DNA of 35,889 nucleotides, taken from Gammaproteobacteria bacterium. GTDB lineage: Bacteria > Pseudomonadota > Gammaproteobacteria > Xanthomonadales > SZUA-5. The stretch is taken from assembly GCA_030430155.1 (NCBI GenBank), contig JAUIFV010000032.1, positions 1 to 35,889 on the forward strand, read 5' to 3'. Of this stretch, positions 1 through 7,073 are shown piece after piece (the first letter of the stretch is position 1; every line of letters begins with the position of its first letter). The notes beneath the pieces were generated by a model, which ran no database searches, was not told where the DNA came from, and saw nothing but the letters and a program-made list of their open reading frames with translations. The position numbers were made by a program, and so were the translations under genes.

Positions 1-78
1 TATGAGGATGGGTTGATCAAGTCGCTCAAGGGCATCACCACGATTGAGGAGGTGTTGCGGGTGACGCAGGAGACCTAG
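1..78 (+). CDS. gspE: GspE, T2SS ATPase (C-terminal fragment)
   Basis: Only the last 25 codons and the TAG stop are in the window. They read YEDGLIKSLKGITTIEEVLR and then VTQET, which matches the conserved end of type II secretion / type IV pilus assembly ATPases (G-x-T-x-x-EEVLRVT). The protein is the cytoplasmic hexameric ATPase that drives pseudopilus assembly and docks on GspL. Its position directly before gspF supports the call. The catalytic Walker motifs are outside the window and cannot be checked. Confidence 0.85.
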   Translation, partial: YEDGLIKSLKGITTIEEVLRVTQET

Positions 79-84
79 GGGCGA

Positions 85-113
85 GGGCCCAGGAAATGGG
101 GCCCAGGGCCCAG
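85..113 (+). repeat. GGGCCCA heptamer repeat, left arm
   Basis: Between gspE and gspF there are three copies of GGGCCCAG(G), at about 85-93 and 98-113 (the last two in tandem). A reversed set lies at 201-232, so the two blocks are complementary arms around about 90 bp. The same heptamer family recurs at 3651, 18407, 30596 and 30716. Confidence 0.75.
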
Positions 114-200
114 CTTGCGCAAGCCCGAACGCTTTCAACCGGACCACCGACAGTCGAAGAACGATGGCAATGAGAAAGGTACACACATCGCGGGCAGCCA

Positions 201-232
201 CTGGGCCCTGGGCCCTAAGCCCTGGGCCCTGC
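201..232 (-). repeat. GGGCCCA heptamer repeat, right arm
   Basis: CTGGGCCCTGGGCCC followed by a further CCCTGGGCCCT forms the reverse complement of the 85-113 block. It ends only six bases before the gspF start codon, where a ribosome binding site would be expected; no good Shine-Dalgarno is visible. Pairing with the left arm would put the gspF start next to a long hairpin. Confidence 0.75.
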
Positions 233-237
233 TACTA

Positions 238-1452
238 ATGCCGTCCTTCCGCTACAAAGCCGTCGCCCCCTCCGGTGAAGTTCTGCAGGGGCAAATGGAT
301 GCCGAGAGCATGGAGGAGGTGATTGCCCGGTTGCAGGATCAGGGCAATCTGCCGCTGGAGGCGGTTGCTGCCGAGGGTGCTGGCGGAGTTGGCTTGGGCT
401 CGCTGTTCCGGCCCAGCGGGGTGTCGCAGCTGGAAATCGGCCAGTTCACCCAGCAGCTGGCGACGCTGCTTGGCGCCGGGCTGCCGCTGGACCGGGCGCT
501 GCAGGTGCAGATGGAGCTGGGCGAGAAGGAGCGCTTTCGGCGTCTGGTCGGTCGGATCCGCGATGATGTGCGCGGCGGTACCGCGCTGTCCGAAGCGCTG
601 GATCGGCAGCACGGCGTGTTTTCGCGGCTGTACATCAACATGGTCCGCGCCGGTGAGCTGGGCGGTACCCTGGATCAGACCTTGGCCCGTCTGGCCGAGT
701 ACATGGAGCGCTCCAAGGAGCTCAAGTCCTCGATCATCTCGGCGCTGATCTACCCGATCATCCTGCTCTTTCTGGCCGGTTTCGCGCTGGTCTTCCTGCT
801 GCTGTTCGTGATTCCGCGTTTCACCCCGATCTTCGAAGAGCTGGGCGGCGAGCTGCCGCTGCTGACCCAGATCGTCCTGGGCATGGCCAATACGCTGCGC
901 TACGGCTGGTGGGCGCTGCTGCTCGCCGCGATCGGCGTGGTCTACTACTTCCGCAGCCAGTTCGCCCATCCGGTGTCGAGGCTGGTCTGGGATGAGCGCT
1001 TGCTCAAGCTCAAGGGCATCGGTGATCTGATCGCCAAGGTCGACACCGCCCGTCTGGCGCGGACCACCGGCACGCTGCTCAAAAATGGCGTGCCGCTGCT
1101 GGCCAGCCTGTCGATCGCGCGTAACGTGCTTACCAACACGCTACTTTCCAGGGGCGTGGAGGAGGCCAGCAAAGAGGTCAAGACCGGCGGCAGCCTGGCT
1201 CACGCTCTGGCCGACGAAAAGCAGTTCCCGCGACTGGCCCTGCAGATGATCAGCGTCGGTGAGGAAACCGGTCAGCTCGACAGCATGCTGCTCAAGGTCG
1301 CCGACACCTACGACAAGGAAGTGCGCACCGCCATCGATCGCCTGATGGCCGCCTTCGTGCCGGTGGTGACCATCATCCTGGCCGCCTTTATCTCGATGAT
1401 CGTGCTGTCGATGGTGATGGCGATCATGTCGATGAACGAGCTGTTTGGCTGA
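238..1452 (+). CDS. gspF: GspF, T2SS inner-membrane platform protein
   Basis: GspF is the polytopic inner-membrane platform of the T2SS, contacting the GspE ATPase and GspL and acting in pseudopilus assembly. I start it at ATG 238 (MPSFRYKAVAPSGEVLQG), which matches the family N-terminus and gives 404 residues, the usual length. An upstream in-frame start at 115 would add residues translated from the heptamer repeats and is unlikely. Two T2SSF domains are visible, about residues 68-190 (GQFTQQLATLLGAGLPLDRA) and 270-395 (ARTTGTLLKNGVPLLASL), each followed by hydrophobic helices. Membrane segments lie at about 163-192, 221-238 and 370-400. It follows gspE and sits 6 bp before a GspG-like gene. 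Confidence 0.95.
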   Translation: MPSFRYKAVAPSGEVLQGQMDAESMEEVIARLQDQGNLPLEAVAAEGAGGVGLGSLFRPSGVSQLEIGQFTQQLATLLGAGLPLDRALQVQMELGEKERFRRLVGRIRDDVRGGTALSEALDRQHGVFSRLYINMVRAGELGGTLDQTLARLAEYMERSKELKSSIISALIYPIILLFLAGFALVFLLLFVIPRFTPIFEELGGELPLLTQIVLGMANTLRYGWWALLLAAIGVVYYFRSQFAHPVSRLVWDERLLKLKGIGDLIAKVDTARLARTTGTLLKNGVPLLASLSIARNVLTNTLLSRGVEEASKEVKTGGSLAHALADEKQFPRLALQMISVGEETGQLDSMLLKVADTYDKEVRTAIDRLMAAFVPVVTIILAAFISMIVLSMVMAIMSMNELFG

Positions 1453-1458
1453 GCATTC

Positions 1459-1845
1459 ATGGGTGAGTGGGAGCAGCACTCGCGCAGTCGGTTGTGGGCT
1501 GCCGTCCGCGCCGTCGTTGCATTGGCATTGATCCTGATCGCCTTTGCGTTCGCTTTCCCGTACATCGAGACGGATGGCGCGAAGGCGAAATCGCGCTATT
1601 GCGGGCTCAAACTCCGCGGTATCAATACAGCGATCGACAGCTACTACATCGACACCGGCGTGCTGCCTCAATCGCTGCAGGGGTTGATCGAGCCGGGACC
1701 TCGTGGATGGCGAGGCCCTTATCTCAAGACAGACGATCTGGTTGACGCTATGGGCCGGCGCTTTCACTACGTTGCCTATCCCCCCGGAAGACCCTACGAC
1801 CTGTATCCGCCGAACAACCAAGCTTGCGACCGCCTGCCGCCGTGA
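1459..1845 (+). CDS. GspG-like protein lacking the prepilin cleavage motif
   Basis: A 128-residue protein between gspF and gspG. Its C-terminal two thirds resemble the major pseudopilin: SYYIDTGVLPQSLQGL, then GWRGPYLKTDDLVDAMGRRF and YDLYPPNNQ, in the same order as the genuine GspG at 2281 (TYYIDTGNLPNKLDQLL, GWDGPYIKE, YDIISYG). An N-terminal hydrophobic helix (about residues 16-34) is present, but there is no G-F-x-x-x-E prepilin peptidase site; it is preceded by MGEWEQHSRSRLWAAVRA. If made, it should stay as an uncleaved membrane-anchored protein with a periplasmic pseudopilin-like domain. The 6-bp gap after gspF suggests co-transcription. It could be a diverged duplicate or a specialised T2SS component. 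The homology call is fairly safe; the function is unknown. Confidence 0.75.
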   Translation: MGEWEQHSRSRLWAAVRAVVALALILIAFAFAFPYIETDGAKAKSRYCGLKLRGINTAIDSYYIDTGVLPQSLQGLIEPGPRGWRGPYLKTDDLVDAMGRRFHYVAYPPGRPYDLYPPNNQACDRLPP

Positions 1846-1900
1846 GCGCCAAACCGCTCGCCTGATCGCCTAAGTCGCGCTATACCGATGGCTGCGCACT

Positions 1901-2080
1901 AGCCCACTTTATTCATGAACCTTCTACTGCGGCTTCCGCAGGCGCGCCGTGGCGCGGCTTGCTCCCTGCTATCGACTCGACGTACTGCAAGTACGCCATC
2001 ATCGACCCCGGTCCGCGATCCGCACCACAGCACGCGAAGCGAAACCCTCGCTACAAACGTTCATGAATAATGCGAGCTAG
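1901..2080. repeat. MITE-like hairpin element, family 1, copy 1
   Basis: A 180-bp element in the 435-bp gap between the GspG-like gene and gspG. Its ends carry TTTATTCATGAAC and the reverse complement GTTCATGAATAAT, and the two halves stay imperfectly complementary for about 65 bp inward. The centre has a second small inverted repeat (CGTACT-GCA-AGTACG type). A second copy lies at 19459-19637 with high identity over its full length. No ORF fits inside. The remaining parts of the gap (1846-1900 and 2081-2280) hold only a small GC-rich inverted repeat, GCCGCC-GGATC-GGCGGC, near 2175-2191; I see no gene there. Confidence 0.85.
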
Positions 2081-2280
2081 CAGGTCAGGAACCTGCGCGG
2101 CGGATCGCGGTCTGATTGCCTCAACAGCGCCAGCAGGACCGCGCCAAGCGCATTAGAATTAGGCGTTGCGTGGGCCGCCGGATCGGCGGCGGCCAGGCAT
2201 ACCGATAGGATTCATCCGTGTTCGGGCAGTATCCGAGCGGGAAGCATCACCACCAGACAAGCACAGATTGAGGAATAGCA

Positions 2281-2718
2281 ATGGCAACCGCGGGTATCAA
2301 TAATCGTCGTCGACTGCCGCAGCAGGCGGGTTTCAGCCTGATCGAGGTCCTGCTGGTATTGGCCCTGATTGCCGGTATAGGCGCGCTGATCGCGACCAAC
2401 ATCTTCGGACAGAACGAGAAGGCCAAAGTCAGCCAGGCCAAGATCGCGGTGAAGAAGATCTCGATGGCGGTGGACACCTACTACATCGACACCGGCAATC
2501 TGCCCAACAAGCTCGATCAGCTGCTCAGCGGCTCCAGCGGCACCAACGGCTGGGACGGCCCCTACATCAAAGAAACCGAGCTGAAGGATCCCTGGGATCA
2601 GCCCTATCAGTTCAAATCGCCCGGCGAGCACGGTCCCTACGACATCATTTCCTACGGTGCCGACCGCAAGTCCGGTGGCGAGGGCCGTGATGCCGACATC
2701 GGCAACTGGATGTCCTGA
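2281..2718 (+). CDS. gspG: GspG, major pseudopilin
   Basis: The major subunit of the T2SS pseudopilus, 145 residues. The prepilin peptidase motif QQAGFSLIEV is at residues 14-23, with cleavage expected after G17 and the conserved Glu at mature position +5 (E22). A hydrophobic helix of about 20 residues follows, then the typical GspG core TYYIDTGNLPNKLDQLL, GWDGPYIKETELKDPWDQPY and PYDIISYGADRKSGGEGRDA. The acidic C-terminal loop is the usual calcium-binding region of this family. It is separated from the upstream genes by a hairpin element, so it may have its own promoter, although I cannot identify one with confidence. The downstream gene gspH starts 26 bp later. Confidence 0.97.
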   Translation: MATAGINNRRRLPQQAGFSLIEVLLVLALIAGIGALIATNIFGQNEKAKVSQAKIAVKKISMAVDTYYIDTGNLPNKLDQLLSGSSGTNGWDGPYIKETELKDPWDQPYQFKSPGEHGPYDIISYGADRKSGGEGRDADIGNWMS

Positions 2719-2744
2719 TCGGTCAGCCGGGCTAGGACTTGCGC

Positions 2745-3218
2745 ATGGCTGCCGGCCTGCATCGCCGATCCAGGGGCTTCACCCTGATCGAAACCATGGC
2801 CGTGCTGGTGATCATCGCCGGCGTGATGGGGGTGTTTGCCTTCTCCATCGCCGGGCGGCTGGAAAAGCAGAAAATCTCCGGCGCGGCGCGTGAGGTGATG
2901 TCGGCACTGCGGATGACCCGCAGCCAGGCCATCGTCAATCGCCAGGAGCAGGCGCTGGAAGTGGATCTGGAGGCGCGCACGGTGACCGTGCCCGGTCGCG
3001 ATCCGGTGCAACTGCCGGAACAGATCGAGATGAAACTGGTCACCGCCAGCACTGAAGTCAGCAGCGCCAAAGTCGGCCGGATCCGCTTCTTCCCCGACGG
3101 CGGCTCCACGGGGGGCTCGGTGAGCCTGTCCACCGAGAGCCGTGAATGGCAGGTCAAGGTGTCCTGGCTGACCGGTGAAATCGAACTGGATGATGGACTC
3201 GATGACCAGCGCCGCTGA
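2745..3218 (+). CDS. gspH: GspH, minor pseudopilin
   Basis: A minor pseudopilin of the T2SS tip, 157 residues from ATG 2745. That start has an AGGA box about 7 bases upstream; an in-frame TTG six bases earlier is less likely. The prepilin motif RSRGFTLIETMAVLVII has cleavage after G11 and Glu at +5 (E16). The globular region contains the GspH-typical stretch AREVMSALRMTRSQAIVNRQ and ends with WLTGEIELDDG. The end overlaps the start region of gspI, consistent with translational coupling. Confidence 0.93.
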   Translation: MAAGLHRRSRGFTLIETMAVLVIIAGVMGVFAFSIAGRLEKQKISGAAREVMSALRMTRSQAIVNRQEQALEVDLEARTVTVPGRDPVQLPEQIEMKLVTASTEVSSAKVGRIRFFPDGGSTGGSVSLSTESREWQVKVSWLTGEIELDDGLDDQRR

Positions 3219-3648
3219 GATGCGCGCATCGCGTCGAGGGCAGGGCGGATTCACCCTGCTCGAAGTGCTTGCCGCATTCGTGGTCTTCGTGCTGGTCTTC
3301 GGGACGGTGCTGGAAACCCTGTCCCTGGCCGGTCGCAACGCGCGGCGCAGCGCCGAGATCAGCGAGGCTGCGCTGTGGGCACAGAGCAAGCTGGACGCGG
3401 TGGGGTTGGAAGAGGAACTAAGCACCGGCAGCGAAAGCGGGCGTTTCGATGACCGCTACAGCTATCGACTGGAGATCACCGAGTGGTTTCCGCCGGTGAG
3501 CGCTGAAGCGGCCGCAGCCGGCGGCCAGCCGGCGGTGGCGGTGGACATGTTCAGGGTCGAACTGGTGGTGTATTGGTCAGACGGCAGCCGCGAGCGCTCC
3601 CGGCGCTTTGTAACCGTGCGCTCCAAACTCAAGGACGGCAACGTATGA
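3202..3648 (+). CDS. gspI: GspI, minor pseudopilin
   Basis: A minor pseudopilin that nucleates the pseudopilus tip with GspJ and GspK. The prepilin site RGQGGFTLLEVLAAF is clear, with G16 before the cleavage point and Glu at +5, followed by FVVFVLVFGTVLETLSLAGR and ALWAQSKLDAVG, as in other GspI proteins. The start is uncertain: in-frame ATG codons occur at 3190, 3193, 3202 and 3220. I chose 3202 because a short GGA lies just upstream; any of them preserves the mature protein. The reading frame overlaps the end of gspH, and its stop overlaps the gspJ start as ATGA. Confidence 0.9.
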   Translation: MTSAAEMRASRRGQGGFTLLEVLAAFVVFVLVFGTVLETLSLAGRNARRSAEISEAALWAQSKLDAVGLEEELSTGSESGRFDDRYSYRLEITEWFPPVSAEAAAAGGQPAVAVDMFRVELVVYWSDGSRERSRRFVTVRSKLKDGNV

Positions 3649-4328
3649 GCAGGGCTCAGGGCCCAGGGCCCAGGGGTGGGCGCGGCTTCACGCTGATTGA
3701 GTTGCTGCTGGCGATCTCCTTGCTGGCGTTGCTTTTGGGGATGGCCTATTCGGGGCTGCGCGCCGGATTGAAGGCGGCCGACAGCGGTCAGGCGCTCATC
3801 GATCGCACCAATCGGGTGCGGGTGACGCAGGAGTTTGCTCGGCATCAGCTGTCCCGGCTGCTGCCGCTGGTCTTTGCGCAGGACAGCGCCGGCATCGGTT
3901 CGGTGTTTGAAGCCGACCGCAACAAGATGAAATACGTCGGCCCGATGCCCGGTTATCTGGGGGTGGGCGGACCCTATGTGCAGGAACTTGAGCTGCTCCG
4001 CGATGGTCGTAGTCGGCAGTTGGTGTTCAGGCATTGGTTGCTGAACGGCTACAACGCGGACGAGATCGATCGCGATCAGGCACTACCCATCCGCCTGCTC
4101 GACGGCATCCGCCGCGGTGGATTCCAGTACCGCGGTGTGGATGATCAGGGCGTACCTACCGACTGGATGGAACGCTGGGAGGACGTCACCCAGACACCGG
4201 TGATGATCCGCATGGCTTTTGAGATGGAAGACGGCAGTCGATTGGTATGGCCCACCCTCGATGTGACCATGGTGGTGGACGCCGGCTCGCGCGGTAACTC
4301 CGGCGGTGCCTTTTTCAACACGCAGTAG
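3645..4328 (+). CDS. gspJ: GspJ, minor pseudopilin with repeat-derived leader
   Basis: A minor pseudopilin, 227 residues from ATG 3645, overlapping the gspI stop as ATGA. The motif GRGFTLIELLLAISLLALLL gives cleavage after G14 and Glu at +5 (E19). The body carries features of GspJ, including LIDRTNRVRVTQEFARHQLS, LELLRDGRSRQLVFRHWLL and the C-terminal WPTLDVTMVV. The leader peptide MSRAQGPGPRGGRG is encoded by copies of the GGGCCCAGG heptamer repeat (3651-3676), an unusual case of the intergenic repeat family being translated. The mature protein is unaffected. Confidence 0.94.
   Translation: MSRAQGPGPRGGRGFTLIELLLAISLLALLLGMAYSGLRAGLKAADSGQALIDRTNRVRVTQEFARHQLSRLLPLVFAQDSAGIGSVFEADRNKMKYVGPMPGYLGVGGPYVQELELLRDGRSRQLVFRHWLLNGYNADEIDRDQALPIRLLDGIRRGGFQYRGVDDQGVPTDWMERWEDVTQTPVMIRMAFEMEDGSRLVWPTLDVTMVVDAGSRGNSGGAFFNTQ
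3651..3676 (+). repeat. GGGCCCA heptamer repeat inside gspJ
   Basis: AGGGCTCAGGGCCCAGGGCC followed by CAGGGG: three to four heptamer units, here inside a coding region and in frame, encoding the AQGPGPRGG part of the GspJ prepilin leader. Same family as 85-113 and 201-232. Confidence 0.8.
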
Positions 4329-4357
4329 TGCGACCCAACGGAAGCGGCCCTATCGCT

Positions 4358-5296
4358 ATGAGCACGGTGCAGACCATCCCCAACAGCATTCGCAAGCGCG
4401 TCCGCACCGGTTCGGTGCGGCAGCGCGGCATCGCGCTGGTGATGGTGCTGTGGATGGCGATACTGCTGGCCGTGCTGGTGGCCAGCTTCTCGATAGCCGC
4501 GCGTACCGAAACGCTGATGGCGCGCAATATGCTCGATACCATCACCGCTCGCTACGCGGCCGAGGCCGGACTGCACTACGCGGTGTTTCAGCTGCGCATG
4601 CCCGATCCTACGCAGCGCTGGGTGGGCGACGGACGCAGCTATGAATTCGACTTTGAAGGCACCATGGTCACCGTCGAGGTGATCGACGAGTCGGGCAAGA
4701 TCGACGTCAACGCCGCCGATGCGCTGGCCCTGATCACCCTGTTCGAAGGTGCCGGCCGCAATCGCGAGGAGGCCGAAGTACTGGCCTCGCGGGTGATCGA
4801 CTGGCGCGACCCCGACGATTTGCTCACCGAACCCGGTGGCGCCGAGAAGGACGACTACGAGAGCGCCGGCCTGTCCTACGGCTCGCGCGACCAGCCCTTC
4901 CAGACCGTAGACGAGATTCAACAGGTCATCGGGATGGACTACGAGACCTATCTGGCCATCGAACCGCTGATCACCATTTACTCCGGACGCACCGAGCCGA
5001 ACTGGGCCTATGCGCCGCGCGAAGTGTTGTTGGCGCTGGTGCCCGGCGATCCGGCGGCCATCGACAGCTTCATCGAGCAGCGTGAGAACCTGCCGCCGGG
5101 AACGCCGCTGGTGTTGCCGGATGGTCGACCCGCATTGGCGCAGGGCGGCGGGCTCACGTACACTGTGCGGTCGGTTGCGACCTTGCCCAGCGGCGCCACC
5201 GCAACGCTGGAGGCAACCGTGCGCCTGGGCACCGGCAGCATTGCTGCAAGGCCTTTCCGCATCGTCCGCTGGCGCGACGCTGCTCAATCTTCCTGA
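4358..5296 (+). CDS. gspK: GspK, minor pseudopilin of the pseudopilus tip
   Basis: The largest minor pseudopilin, thought to cap the pseudopilus tip. From ATG 4358 it has 312 residues; a GTG at 4328, immediately after the gspJ stop, would add ten residues and cannot be excluded. The motif RQRGIALVMVLWMAILLAVL has the prepilin glycine, but position +5 is Met instead of Glu, which is the known family exception. ARYAAEAGLHYAVFQL, IDESGKIDVNAADALALITL, VIDWRDPDDL and QTVDEIQQVIGMDYETYLAI are characteristic GspK segments (helix-hairpin-helix-like core). The gspL start follows 6 bp after the stop. Confidence 0.93.
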   Translation: MSTVQTIPNSIRKRVRTGSVRQRGIALVMVLWMAILLAVLVASFSIAARTETLMARNMLDTITARYAAEAGLHYAVFQLRMPDPTQRWVGDGRSYEFDFEGTMVTVEVIDESGKIDVNAADALALITLFEGAGRNREEAEVLASRVIDWRDPDDLLTEPGGAEKDDYESAGLSYGSRDQPFQTVDEIQQVIGMDYETYLAIEPLITIYSGRTEPNWAYAPREVLLALVPGDPAAIDSFIEQRENLPPGTPLVLPDGRPALAQGGGLTYTVRSVATLPSGATATLEATVRLGTGSIAARPFRIVRWRDAAQSS

Positions 5297-5302
5297 CGGC
5301 AG

Positions 5303-6493
5303 ATGATTCAATCACTACGGCAAAACATGGAGCGCCTTCGGCAGCGCTACAGCGAGAGCGGGCTTCACGCCTTCCTCAGCTGGTGGTGGCAGGAGCTGAT
5401 GGACTGCTTGCCCGAGCAGTGGCGCGAGTTCTTGCGCTACGAGCAGGCGCGGCTGCTGGTGCTGCCGCAGGGCGACACGCTGCAGATCCAGCGGCTGCGC
5501 GGAGACAAGCTCGAGGACGAGCTGCAACTGCAGGCCGGGCAGGCCGAGTTCGAGCGCAGCGCCCTGGACAGGCTGGTCGGGCAGGGCGATGAGCGAGTCG
5601 GCTCGATCATCGTCGGTCTGTCACCGGAGCAGGTGATGCGCCGCCGCTTGACCCTGCCGGAAGCCGCCGCCACCAACCTGGGCCAGGTGCTGGCTTTTGA
5701 GATGGATCGGCAAACGCCCTTCAAAGCCGATCAGGTCTACTTCGATTCACGCACCGTGCGGCGCGACAACGACACCCGCCAGCTGCACCTGGAGATCGCG
5801 GTGGTGCCCAAGCCGCTGGTCGAGGCGGCGCTGGAACGGGTCAAGCCGCTGGAGCTGGCGCCGGATGTGGTCGACGGCTGTGACGAGAGCGGCCGCTACG
5901 GCTTCAATCTGCTGCCCGCCGGCATGCGCACCCATCAGTCCGACCGTCGTCTGCGCATCAATCTGATCCTGGCCGCCGGCTTTCTGGCGCTGATCGGCGT
6001 GGTCATGTGGCAGTCGCTGATTCTGCGTCAGCAGACCACCGAAGAGCTGCTCGCCGAAGTCGAACTGGCCAAGGTGGAGGCGCTGGAGAGTGCCGAGCTG
6101 GAGAAGCAGGTGCGGGAGGCCATCGAAGCGGCCAATTTCCTCGCCAACAAGCGCAAGGAGCGGCCCACCTCGATCGAAGTGATCCGCGAACTGACCCAGC
6201 TGATACCCGACAGCACCTGGCTGGAGCGGATCAGCTTCGTCAACGATCAGATTCAGCTGCAGGGGCAGAGTGAACGCGCCGATCAGCTGATCGGCATCCT
6301 CGGCAACGCGCGCTTTTTAGAGTCACCGACCTTCCAGGGCATCATCCAGCCCGACGGTCAGACCCGCAAAGAGCGCTTTACCATCATGGCCAAGCTGCGC
6401 AATCCGCTTACCGAAGCAGCTGCCGATGACCCTGCCGGCGGCAGCGAACAGGAGGCAAGCGATGGCGCTGACGCTATTGCCCGAGCCGAGTAG
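5303..6493 (+). CDS. gspL: GspL, T2SS inner-membrane platform protein
   Basis: GspL links the cytoplasmic ATPase GspE to the inner membrane and to GspM. The 396-residue protein has a cytoplasmic actin-like region (about 45-215, with VGSIIVGLSPEQVMRRRLTL and LAFEMDRQTPFKADQVYFDS), a membrane helix at about 220-238 (LILAAGFLALIGVVMW), a coiled-coil stretch (TEELLAEVELAKVEALESAE) and a PilN-like periplasmic domain (VIRELTQLIPDSTWLERISF). The cytoplasmic portion resembles the PilM/PilN-type arrangement seen in Xanthomonas-like GspL proteins. The last 32 bases overlap gspM. Confidence 0.9.
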   Translation: MIQSLRQNMERLRQRYSESGLHAFLSWWWQELMDCLPEQWREFLRYEQARLLVLPQGDTLQIQRLRGDKLEDELQLQAGQAEFERSALDRLVGQGDERVGSIIVGLSPEQVMRRRLTLPEAAATNLGQVLAFEMDRQTPFKADQVYFDSRTVRRDNDTRQLHLEIAVVPKPLVEAALERVKPLELAPDVVDGCDESGRYGFNLLPAGMRTHQSDRRLRINLILAAGFLALIGVVMWQSLILRQQTTEELLAEVELAKVEALESAELEKQVREAIEAANFLANKRKERPTSIEVIRELTQLIPDSTWLERISFVNDQIQLQGQSERADQLIGILGNARFLESPTFQGIIQPDGQTRKERFTIMAKLRNPLTEAAADDPAGGSEQEASDGADAIARAE

Positions 6494-7073
6494 GCGCCGA
6501 CCGGTCGCGATCGGTCTGCTGATTGCCCTGCTGGTGCTGCTCTATTTCATTTTCCTGCACGGTTTTGTCAGCGCGCATCTGGCCCATTCGGCCGAGATCG
6601 ATGCACTGCTCGAGCAGCAGCAGCGCTTCCGCGCCAAGGCGCTGGAGCGGCCCGATCTGGAGGCGCGTTTGAACGAGATTCGCCAGTTGGAGGCGGGCAA
6701 TTCAAACTTCCTGCCGGACGAGACCTTCGATCTAGCCGCGGCATCGCTGAACACCCGACTCAAACAGGTGATCGTCGCCGAGGCCGAGGATCAGCAGCGC
6801 TGTCAGGTGATCAGCAGCCAGAATGAGCGCCCCTCCGATCCCGAGCTCTACGAGGCAGTGACCATCAAGGTGCGGTTGCGCTGCGATCTGCCCGATCTGG
6901 CCAAGATCCTGCACACCCTGGAAGGGCAGAGCCCGATGCTGCTGGTCAGCGATCTGAATCTGTTCCAGCAGGTGGTCTTCCAGGGCGCCGGTGCGGCCAA
7001 CAATCTGGGCAGCATGGACGTGCGCTTTGACCTGACCGGGTACATCCGCAAGCCAGGGAACCCCTCTTCATGA
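6462..7073 (+). CDS. gspM: GspM-type inner-membrane protein
   Basis: The bitopic partner of GspL. I start it at ATG 6462, because AGGAGG lies at 6450-6455 with 6-bp spacing; an in-frame ATG at 6426 has no such site. This gives 203 residues: a short cytoplasmic tail, one membrane helix (VAIGLLIALLVLLYFIFLHG, about residues 15-34), a helical periplasmic stretch (LLEQQQRFRAKALERPDLEA) and a ferredoxin-like domain typical of GspM/PilO relatives. It overlaps gspL upstream, and its stop overlaps the gspN start as ATGA. Sequence conservation in this family is low, so the call rests partly on position. Confidence 0.88.
   Translation: MALTLLPEPSRRRPVAIGLLIALLVLLYFIFLHGFVSAHLAHSAEIDALLEQQQRFRAKALERPDLEARLNEIRQLEAGNSNFLPDETFDLAAASLNTRLKQVIVAEAEDQQRCQVISSQNERPSDPELYEAVTIKVRLRCDLPDLAKILHTLEGQSPMLLVSDLNLFQQVVFQGAGAANNLGSMDVRFDLTGYIRKPGNPSS

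Noticed and set aside
2175-2191. A terminator at GCCGCC-GGATC-GGCGGC before gspG
   Set aside because: The stem is only six base pairs and no T-tract follows.
1846-2280. A missing gene in the gspF-gspG gap
   Set aside because: No frame in this gap has a credible start, composition or family pattern; the space is largely the repeat element.
4145-5311. A 388-codon minus-strand open frame over gspK
   Set aside because: It is antisense to recognised GspK motifs and His/Gln/Arg-rich like the other shadow frames.
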